Of a stretch of 10,438 nucleotides of DNA, positions 6,194 to 10,438 are shown piece after piece. Location of the stretch: the NCBI GenBank assembly GCA_904501975.1, contig CAJGCZ010000056.1:1-10438 (forward strand), in the 5' to 3' direction. Made by a program: the position numbers and the translations under genes. Each line of letters begins with the position of its first letter. Position 1 is the stretch's first letter. Under the pieces are notes generated by a model. That model did no database searches and was not told the DNA's origin. It worked only from the letters and a program-made list of their open reading frames with translations. Origin of the DNA: an uncultured Akkermansia sp. (GTDB lineage: Bacteria; Verrucomicrobiota; Verrucomicrobiia; Verrucomicrobiales; Akkermansiaceae).

Positions 6194-6763
6194 TTGATTA
6201 AGCAGTGCGGTAATATCTGCCTCAAGCTTATTGAGAATCCTGTAGGCAGTAGCAGGGCTGATTTCACATTGTACAGCGGCATCCTCCACGGAGAGTCCGT
6301 CGCGAACCTTTGCCCACAGTTCAATCACTCGTTTCTCCTGCGCCGCTATCAATTCCGCAGCGGAGCGTTTTAATTCGCGGTAAATAATGGAATCCGTCGC
6401 ATTTTTTCGCGCCGGAAGCTGCTGCAAATCAACTTGAGCGTATTGCTCTTTCTCCTCCTTTTTGTACTGATTGCGCTCCTCGTTATCTATGTTGATTTTG
6501 TGAGGGTGAGTGAGGCTTTTGGCGTTCACTATGGCGATGAGTCTGTTGAGCTTGTTGCGGATGACTTTTTTGATGTAGCTATTGTCCTTATCCTTTAATT
6601 TCTCCCACTTTTTCCAGATGTGAATTTTGATTTCTTGTTTGAAATCGTCACGGTGCGAGACGTAAGTGGAATAATCTGAGATGGCCTGGTTGACGAACTC
6701 ATCAACGGTGCTGAATACATCCCTTAAGGGAGCCGACTGTTTACATGAATTTAAGTACTTCAT
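6188..6763 (-). CDS. Sigma-70-like (ECF-type) factor or related HTH regulator
   Basis: The 191-aa product has the two-part layout of a small sigma factor. Residues ~38-78 (HRDDFKQEIKIHIWKKW, then SYIKKVIRNKLNRLI) resemble sigma region 2. Residues ~138-185 (LIAAQEKRVIELW, then GLSVEDAAVQCEISPATAY) resemble region 4 with its helix-turn-helix. The lysine-rich linker between them (about 80-130) is longer and more charged than usual. Such a protein would direct RNA polymerase to a small set of promoters, plausibly those of the neighbouring genes. The ATG at 6763 was preferred; a GTG at 6787 is possible, and neither has a ribosome binding site. The start codon lies inside a perfect inverted repeat. 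It is convergent with the 371-aa gene, overlapping by 6 bp, and divergent from the lysis operon. Confidence 0.7.
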   Translation of the reverse strand: MKYLNSCKQSAPLRDVFSTVDEFVNQAISDYSTYVSHRDDFKQEIKIHIWKKWEKLKDKDNSYIKKVIRNKLNRLIAIVNAKSLTHPHKINIDNEERNQYKKEEKEQYAQVDLQQLPARKNATDSIIYRELKRSAAELIAAQEKRVIELWAKVRDGLSVEDAAVQCEISPATAYRILNKLEADITALLNQL

Positions 6764-6768
6764 GTAAA
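6740..6768. repeat. Perfect 10-bp inverted repeat over the start of the sigma-like gene
   Basis: tttacatgaa (6740-6749) and ttcatgtaaa (6759-6768) are exact reverse complements separated by 9 nt. The right arm covers the ATG and the left arm covers codons 5-8 of the sigma-like gene. A centre-to-centre distance of 19 bp, close to two helix turns, suits a dimeric DNA-binding protein. It could also form an RNA hairpin hiding the start codon. Confidence 0.65.
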
Positions 6769-6818
6769 AGCACTGCCGGAATGTCACAAAATGGCTTTTT
6801 GTGTGTTTTGCTGTGTTT

Positions 6819-6835
6819 TATAATCAATAGATTAT
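6819..6835 (+). promoter_or_regulatory. Consensus -10 box overlapped by an inverted repeat, upstream of the lysis operon
   Basis: TATAAT (6819-6824) is a perfect -10 element; the -35 region 15-17 nt upstream is T-rich and poor. The inverted repeat ataatc-aata-gattat (6820-6835) covers most of the -10 and the start point. A protein binding there would block the promoter, or help it in place of the weak -35. The leader to the first gene would be about 150 nt. Confidence 0.5.
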
Positions 6836-6926
6836 GATATTTGCGATAAAAGAAGCCCAAAAGTCATTTCACAAAAACGAGCTCAAAGAAAAAAAGTGAA
6901 AGAATTTTGAGAAAAATTCAAAAAGC

Positions 6927-6974
6927 GTGAGTGTTGATATATGCAAAGGGGCACGAATAACACCCCTTACTCAC
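6927..6974 (+). promoter_or_regulatory. Possible leader hairpin just before the first lysis-operon gene
   Basis: Two nested pairs of arms can form one structure: gtgagt/actcac (6927-6932 and 6969-6974) outside and aagggg/cccctt (6946-6951 and 6963-6968) inside. It ends four bases before the ATG at 6979, and no ribosome binding site lies between. Folding would affect translation initiation. Confidence 0.35.
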
Positions 6975-6978
6975 AAAA

Positions 6979-7335
6979 ATGAAAACGAGAATAAACAAAA
7001 TCCGCACAGCGGATGAGATAATAGGAGAGCTCGGTGCTTGCACCGAGAGAGTGCGCTGTTGGTCAGTGCAGCCGGAAGAAGAACAAGCTAACCGAAAAAG
7101 CTCACGCGAGGTGTTACTCGCATTGGGCGGTCAGGGGCGAAGAAACGCCATGACCCTGTTGCGGTTGAAGTTTTCTTTGGGTGCAGCACTTATCAGTGGC
7201 GATAATCAGCGATATGAGCGATTGAAGCACGTAATCGCAGAGTTGGAAGAACGAGACACACGCTTGACTGCATGTTATGCAGAGCTGCAAGCCTGTGGTA
7301 TGGAACAGAAAGGAGAAACACCCCATGAACACTGA
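6979..7335 (+). CDS. Small hypothetical protein, first gene of the lysis operon
   Basis: The 118-aa product is not recognised. It is rich in charged residues and probably helical: residues 40-60 (SSREVLLALGGQGRRNAMTL) and 75-105 (DNQRYERLKHVIAELEERDT) look like amphipathic helices, the second able to form a coiled coil. There is no signal peptide or membrane segment. No ribosome binding site precedes the ATG, unlike the three genes after it. Its 3' end overlaps the start of the next gene by 11 nt, which points to translational coupling. By position it could be a phage-type regulatory or accessory protein, but nothing in the sequence shows that directly. Confidence 0.75.
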   Translation: MKTRINKIRTADEIIGELGACTERVRCWSVQPEEEQANRKSSREVLLALGGQGRRNAMTLLRLKFSLGAALISGDNQRYERLKHVIAELEERDTRLTACYAELQACGMEQKGETPHEH

Positions 7336-7642
7336 ATTGTACAGCATACAAGATGTGCGCGACGAGTTGTTGTGGCAGGGCTATGACATGAGTTGTGAGG
7401 AAATCATGAATTGGTTACGCGAGCGTGAGCTGCTTGTTGCCCAAAATGGCTCTTTCTCTAATAAACCCAGCGCAGTTGCCGTGTCATGTAAATGGCTGGT
7501 AATGGATAAGCAGAACTATGATGATGGAGCCGGCACATCCGTGCACGTGCGCCGCCTGCTCATCACTCGCCGAGGCCGTGCCTGCATTTTGCCACATCTA
7601 GAGCATTATTGCCGAGTCGGTAGAAAGGAGGTGCGCTCATGA
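7325..7642 (+). CDS. Phage antirepressor-like protein (KilA-C/ANT-type domain)
   Basis: The 105-aa product starts at the ATG at 7325, chosen over an upstream start because an aaaggag box lies about 11 nt before it. Residues 5-35 look like a short helix-turn-helix-like segment (YSIQDVRDELLWQGYDMSCE). Residues 28-95 (MNWLRERELLVAQNG, NKPSAVAVSCKWLVMDKQN, VRRLLITRRGRACI) follow the pattern of the C-terminal domain of phage antirepressors: a Leu-rich helix, an N-x-P turn, a strand pair, and a closing T-x-x-G-R. Those proteins relieve repression of phage genes. The match is by pattern only. It overlaps the preceding gene by 11 nt and the next by 4 nt (ATGA), so all are one translational unit. Confidence 0.6.
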   Translation: MNTELYSIQDVRDELLWQGYDMSCEEIMNWLRERELLVAQNGSFSNKPSAVAVSCKWLVMDKQNYDDGAGTSVHVRRLLITRRGRACILPHLEHYCRVGRKEVRS

Positions 7643-8223
7643 CCTTGGAAAATCTGATGCGGGATACATGCTATTGGCAGCGTTTGTTGCGCTTGGGTGG
7701 CTATGAGCCCGGTAAGATTGACGGGATTCGCGGGCCGAAAACGAGGCAGGCAGAGGAGCGCTGGCACAAAGATGCTGATGCGGTGTTGGCTGCATACGGT
7801 CGCTATGATGCACGCAGCGAGGGCGTATTGATGACGCTGCTGCCCGCTGCGCAGCGAGTAGCTCGCTTGTGGTTGAGCTTAGCTGTGCCTGCGGGGAAAT
7901 CCGCCGGTGTGGATGTGCGGCTCATATGCGGAACACGCAGTTATGCTGAGCAGGATGTCTTGTACCGTAAGCGCCCACGTGTTACCAATGCCCGAGCCGG
8001 GCAGAGTATGCACAATTTTGGGTTGGCTTTTGATTTCGGGCTATTCCGCGAGGGTGATTACTTGGAGAAAAGTGCTCAGTATAATGTGCTTGGTCGGCTC
8101 AGTAAACAAATACCGAATGTAACTTGGGGCGGTGATTGGAAAAAATTGGTTGATACACCCCATATACAATTGGATTTGTTTGGCGAAACCGCAGCCGTGA
8201 GGCGAGTCTTTGAATCAGATTAA
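7639..8223 (+). CDS. M15-family peptidoglycan peptidase (phage-type endolysin)
   Basis: The 194-aa product joins two recognisable parts. Residues 10-45 (YWQRLLRLGGYEPGKIDGI, then RGPKTRQAEERW) match a peptidoglycan-binding type 1 repeat with its GxxDGxxGPKT signature. Residues 90-180 match the M15 (VanY / L-Ala-D-Glu peptidase) fold: GTRSYAEQDVLY, then SMHNFGLAFDFG with zinc ligands His125 and Asp132 in the SxHxxGxAxD motif, and WGGDWKKL followed by PHIQ with the third ligand His175. All key residues are present, so it should be active in cutting cell-wall peptides. There is no signal peptide, so it needs a holin or similar to leave the cytoplasm, and the next gene supplies a candidate. A strong aaaggagg box precedes the ATG. 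Start and stop overlap by ATGA with the gene before. Confidence 0.9.
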   Translation: MTLENLMRDTCYWQRLLRLGGYEPGKIDGIRGPKTRQAEERWHKDADAVLAAYGRYDARSEGVLMTLLPAAQRVARLWLSLAVPAGKSAGVDVRLICGTRSYAEQDVLYRKRPRVTNARAGQSMHNFGLAFDFGLFREGDYLEKSAQYNVLGRLSKQIPNVTWGGDWKKLVDTPHIQLDLFGETAAVRRVFESD

Positions 8224-8251
8224 ACCATAACAATAGAAAGGAGAATACAAT

Positions 8252-8506
8252 ATGACAAATGCAATAGTAACCGGTGGCGTTGTAGCGGCGAACGTGGTGG
8301 CTGTAGCTAGCGCGGCTGTGTCGGAGCTCAATCCGTTGCTTGAGTTTATTCAGAACGGTGCTTCTGTAGGTGCGTTGATGGCCATTTTCTTATGGCGAGA
8401 AGTGAAACGCAGCGAACGCTATGAAAAGCTGTATGATGAAGAACGCCGCAAGCGAGTGGAGGAGTCGCAGCGTTGTAAGGATTGCCCGGAAAAAATGAAG
8501 CAATGA
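8252..8506 (+). CDS. Holin-like small membrane protein
   Basis: The 84-aa product has a hydrophobic Ala/Val-rich segment at residues ~5-24 and a second at ~32-48 (ending ALMAIFLW), followed by a highly charged tail (REVKRSERYEKLYDEERRKR) and a CxxC (Cys75, Cys78). Small size, one or two membrane segments, a charged cytoplasmic tail and a position directly behind an endolysin are the usual marks of a phage holin or a BhlA/UviB-like protein; holins have little sequence identity, so this is a judgement by pattern and context. It would open the membrane to let the M15 peptidase reach the wall. A good ribosome binding site (gaaaggag) lies 9 nt before the ATG, 28 nt after the endolysin stop. Confidence 0.7.
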   Translation: MTNAIVTGGVVAANVVAVASAAVSELNPLLEFIQNGASVGALMAIFLWREVKRSERYEKLYDEERRKRVEESQRCKDCPEKMKQ

Positions 8507-8530
8507 GCAAGCTCTTTCGTCATTGAACTT

Positions 8531-8576
8531 TTCGCATTGCAGTGCACAGCTTACCGGCTGAGTACTGCGATGCGAA
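8531..8576 (+). terminator. Long hairpin after the lysis operon, probable transcript end
   Basis: Arms ttcgcattgcagt (8531-8543) and actgcgatgcgaa (8564-8576) pair over 13 positions with one G-T wobble, and the 20-nt loop holds a smaller cagc/gctg pair. It starts 25 nt after the holin stop. There is no U-tract, so it may stabilise the 3' end rather than terminate intrinsically. The remainder up to 8664 holds nothing I recognise. Confidence 0.45.
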
Positions 8577-8664
8577 ATGAACGTTCGCCCTACCGGGCTC
8601 ACAAAAAATCGCACCGTTTCCAAGGCTTCACCTTCCGATTGATCACGCCGGGGAGTAGAGCAAA

Positions 8665-8694
8665 CACCCGCCTGCATGCTTTTGCAGGCGGGTG
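8665..8694 (-). terminator. Terminator of the rubrerythrin gene
   Basis: A perfect 12-bp GC-rich stem (8665-8676 and 8683-8694) with a 6-nt loop is followed on the minus strand by a short T-run. It lies 43 nt past the rubrerythrin stop. Confidence 0.75.
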
Positions 8695-8737
8695 CGGTAT
8701 GTATGATGAAACAAACGCTGTGTGTTATGAAGACTGC

Positions 8738-9283
8738 TTATTTGCCGAAGTAGCGCTTCAGCAGGCCGTCAAAGCCCTTGCCGTGGCGAGCCTCGTCCTT
8801 GCACATCTCGTGCACGGTGTCGTGTACGGCGTCATAGCCCAGCTGCTTGGCGCGCTTGGCGATAGCGAGCTTGCTGTTGCAAGCGCCGAACTCAGCCTCG
8901 GCACGCAGGGAGAGGTTCTTCTCCGTGCTGTCCGTCAGCACCTCACCCAGCAGCTCGGCAAACTTGGCGGCGTGCTCGGCCTCCTCAAATGCGTAGCGGC
9001 GGAATGCCTCTGCCACCTCAGGGTAGCCCTCACGCTCTGCCTGACGGCTCATGGCAAGGTACATGCCTACCTCGCAGCACTCACCGGTGAAGTGGTCGCG
9101 CAGGCCCTTTACTACTTCCTCATCCAAGCCCTTAGCCACGCCTACTCGGTGCTCGTCCGCATAAATCTTTTCAACACCCTCCTCAATCTCCTCGAAGGTG
9201 TCTACTCCGCATACGGGGCATACTTCCGGCATGGTCTCGCTCTCGATGACTTCTCCGCAGATGGTGCAACGGTACTTTTTCAT
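8738..9283 (-). CDS. rbr: Reverse rubrerythrin (NADH-linked peroxidase type)
   Basis: The 181-aa product has an N-terminal rubredoxin-like iron site (Cys6, Cys9, Cys22, Cys25; CTICG and CPVCG) followed by a ferritin-like diiron four-helix domain. This order is the reverse of classical rubrerythrin. Diiron ligands appear in the expected places: Glu68/Glu71 (GECCEVG), an ExxH motif at Glu101/His104 (EEAEH), a Glu near 129-131, and a second ExxH at Glu164/His167 (DEARH). Such proteins reduce hydrogen peroxide (and in some cases oxygen) in the cytoplasm of anaerobes, using electrons from NADH by way of partner flavoproteins. The ATG at 9283 starts the rubredoxin domain directly; the open frame upstream runs through a promoter and is not coding. 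No ribosome binding site precedes it, and the leader is CA-rich. It is monocistronic, with its own promoter and terminator. Confidence 0.95.
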   Translation of the reverse strand: MKKYRCTICGEVIESETMPEVCPVCGVDTFEEIEEGVEKIYADEHRVGVAKGLDEEVVKGLRDHFTGECCEVGMYLAMSRQAEREGYPEVAEAFRRYAFEEAEHAAKFAELLGEVLTDSTEKNLSLRAEAEFGACNSKLAIAKRAKQLGYDAVHDTVHEMCKDEARHGKGFDGLLKRYFGK

Positions 9284-9353
9284 AATCGTGTATGTAAGGT
9301 TGTGTGTGTAACTGTGTGCTGTGTGTCTCACCCGCCGTGCAGGTGACGCCATT

Positions 9354-9382
9354 AATCTAGCCGTTTTGTAGGAAAATGTCAA
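9354..9382 (-). promoter_or_regulatory. Promoter of the rubrerythrin gene
   Basis: On the minus strand TTGACA (9382-9377), a 17-nt spacer and TAGATT (9359-9354) give an almost perfect sigma-70 promoter. Transcription would start near 9347, leaving a leader of about 65 nt that is rich in CACA repeats and has no Shine-Dalgarno sequence. Confidence 0.8.
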
Positions 9383-9443
9383 GCATAAAATTAGAATCTT
9401 TCTAAATTTAGTGCAAATTTTTTTAATTTTGCCTAAAAACACC

Positions 9444-9472
9444 TTGCAAAAGGCGTGATAAACGGGTAGTAT
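9444..9472 (+). promoter_or_regulatory. Promoter of the secreted lysine-rich protein gene
   Basis: TTGCAA (9444-9449), a 17-nt spacer and TAGTAT (9467-9472) fit a sigma-70 promoter. The start point would be near 9479, about 34 nt before the ATG at 9513. It is back to back with the rubrerythrin promoter, with about 60 nt between the two -35 boxes. Confidence 0.65.
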
Positions 9473-9512
9473 TACAATGTAACCACCCACTGACTACTAA
9501 CCCTACACGCAT

Positions 9513-10001
9513 ATGAAAAAATACATCATCCTGTTCGTACTGTTCTTCGGCGGCATGAGCTTTGCCGACATCGTGAACCTGAGCCCGGAGTTCGAGGATT
9601 TCCTGAACAAGACCTCACGTATCATGTCCAAAGATGGCAGGCGCGACTTCAACCAGCATATCAATTACCTGAAAAGGGAATACAAGAAAGCCAAAAAGGA
9701 AGGGCTTATCGAGGAATGTGACTATGTGGTCGCGGCGTATGACCTCGCGCGTGAGCGCGGAGACGGCAACAATACCACCGGCTTCGAGAAAAGAACACAC
9801 GGAGGGTACCGCATTAAAGGAGACAATGAAGAGGAGGATGTCTTCTTTGTTGCAGCCGATGAGGTAATTTCCGATGACGGCAAAACCATCCGCTTCCAAC
9901 GCGAAGACCGCGAATACGTCAGCAACATCTATTGGAAAACGGAAGCCAAAAAGAAAAAAGAGCGCGAAGAGCGTAAGGCGAAAAAGAAGAAAGGGAAATA
10001 G
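9513..10001 (+). CDS. Secreted lysine-rich hypothetical protein
   Basis: The 162-aa product begins with a clear Sec signal peptide (MKKYIILFVLFFGGMSFA, probable cut after SFA, residue 18). The mature part is strongly charged: residues 20-75 look helical (EFEDFLNKTSRIM, FNQHINYLKREYKKAKKEG), and residues 88-140 look strand-rich (GYRIKGDNEEEDVFFVAAD, GKTIRFQREDREYV). The last 20 residues are almost only Lys, Glu and Arg (KKKKEREERKAKKKKGK). I recognise no family. It is presumably periplasmic or surface-exposed, and the basic tail may bind nucleic acid, anionic polymer or the wall, which is speculation. There is no ribosome binding site, but a good promoter stands 34 nt upstream. It is transcribed away from the rubrerythrin gene. 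Confidence 0.85.
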   Translation: MKKYIILFVLFFGGMSFADIVNLSPEFEDFLNKTSRIMSKDGRRDFNQHINYLKREYKKAKKEGLIEECDYVVAAYDLARERGDGNNTTGFEKRTHGGYRIKGDNEEEDVFFVAADEVISDDGKTIRFQREDREYVSNIYWKTEAKKKKEREERKAKKKKGK

Positions 10002-10049
10002 TTAGCGTGCTACAGCGCGATAAATCGGAAGTCGGCGATTAGTTGGCGA

Positions 10050-10438
10050 GCGTTAGCGAGCGAAATTTTGAGCCCCGGAGGGGCGGTATAAAATAGTCCG
10101 GCGGTGGAGCCCCGCAAGGGGCGGAACCCCGGGAAAAGGCCACAAAAACAAATGCGAACCCCGGAGGGGTGGCATAAAGCGTGGCTCGGAATACGGCATT
10201 GTTTCAAAATGCCGTTAACATTATAAAACATGCGCCCACAACGGCTCGGAGCTCCCGTCTTCGCGTCTCGCTTCGCTCGCTTGCTACGCCGTGGCCGGCC
10301 GCTTCGCTACGGTCCTTGGGGCTTCGCGTCTTCGCTTGCTACGCCCTCACAGGCGCCATTATATGTCGGCCTACGCTGCGTCGCTTCGCTCCGTCGCTCC
10401 GGGCTCAATTTTCTTTTTTACGCTACCCGGGGTTCCGC
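10050..10438. repeat. GC-rich interspersed repeat region
   Basis: No gene is visible. Two copies of ccccggagggg followed by a GG-ATAAA tail (10073-10092 and 10159-10178) agree at 18 of 20 positions. A third related hairpin, gccccgcaaggggc (10109-10122), has a GNRA-type loop. The direct repeat gcgagcg-tta-gcgagcg lies near 10046-10062. gcggaaccccggg (10121-10133) recurs as its exact reverse complement at 10426-10438, and gcgaaattttgagcccc near 10060 recurs imperfectly inverted near 10396-10413. From about 10258 on there are iterated gcttcgct and cttgctacgcc words. A 8-bp hairpin acggcatt/aatgccgt (10193-10215) also occurs. This resembles REP-like intergenic repeats rather than coding DNA. Confidence 0.7.

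Noticed and set aside
8537..9346. Plus-strand ORF of 269 codons
   Set aside because: It lies antisense to the rubrerythrin gene, whose metal-binding motifs are complete, and reads through that gene's terminator and promoter region.
9284..9490. N-terminal extension of rubrerythrin
   Set aside because: The upstream frame covers the promoter and leader; the rubredoxin domain naturally begins at the ATG at 9283.
10010..10438. CRISPR array or minus-strand ORF in the repeat region
   Set aside because: Repeats are irregular in spacing and orientation without uniform spacers, and the 73-codon ORF is made of the GC-rich repeats themselves.

Overview
The window looks like an accessory (genomic-island) segment of a bacterial chromosome, most likely a gut member of the Verrucomicrobiota close to Akkermansia. 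This assignment is a judgement from memory, not a database match. It rests on the wording of the RHS core in the first gene, on a reverse rubrerythrin typical of anaerobes, and on GC-rich interspersed intergenic repeats. There are no rRNA genes, complete tRNA genes, CRISPR arrays or integrases.

Layout. (1) 1-1527: the 3' part of an RHS polymorphic-toxin gene. It is GC-rich up to about nt 665 and AT-rich after that. Its C-terminal tip carries a His-Gly ... Ala-Cys pattern suggestive of a caspase-like cysteine protease. A long hairpin terminator closes it, and no immunity gene follows on the same strand. (2) 1528-2111: a GC-richer island without a believable ORF that reads like the 5' (domain I) part of a group II intron, then AT-rich DNA. 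(3) 2112-3345: two minus-strand hypothetical genes. The second has an intrinsic terminator and what looks like a broken 5' extension. (4) 3470-3690: a junction made of a terminator hairpin, the last ~22 nt of a tRNA gene (minus strand) and an internal fragment of an RHS gene. This has the look of an integration or recombination scar. (5) 3762-6193: a strong promoter driving two unrecognised genes of 412 and 371 aa. (6) 6188-6763: a convergent sigma-70-like gene whose start lies inside a perfect inverted repeat. (7) 6819-8506: an operon of four small genes: unknown coiled-coil protein, KilA-C/ANT-like antirepressor, M15 peptidoglycan peptidase, and small holin-like membrane protein. (8) 8507-8737: hairpins and the rubrerythrin terminator. 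(9) 8738-10001: reverse rubrerythrin (minus) divergent from a secreted lysine-rich protein (plus). (10) 10002-10438: GC-rich repeat DNA.

The likely working unit is 3762-8506. It combines two unknown proteins, a sigma-like/HTH regulator, an antirepressor-like protein and a holin plus M15-endolysin lysis pair, without any capsid, tail, terminase or integrase gene in view. It could be a prophage remnant, or a domesticated, regulated lysis or release cassette (the holin + M15 peptidase pairing is also what type 10 secretion uses). The flanking RHS toxin material makes a release role for toxins an attractive but untested idea.
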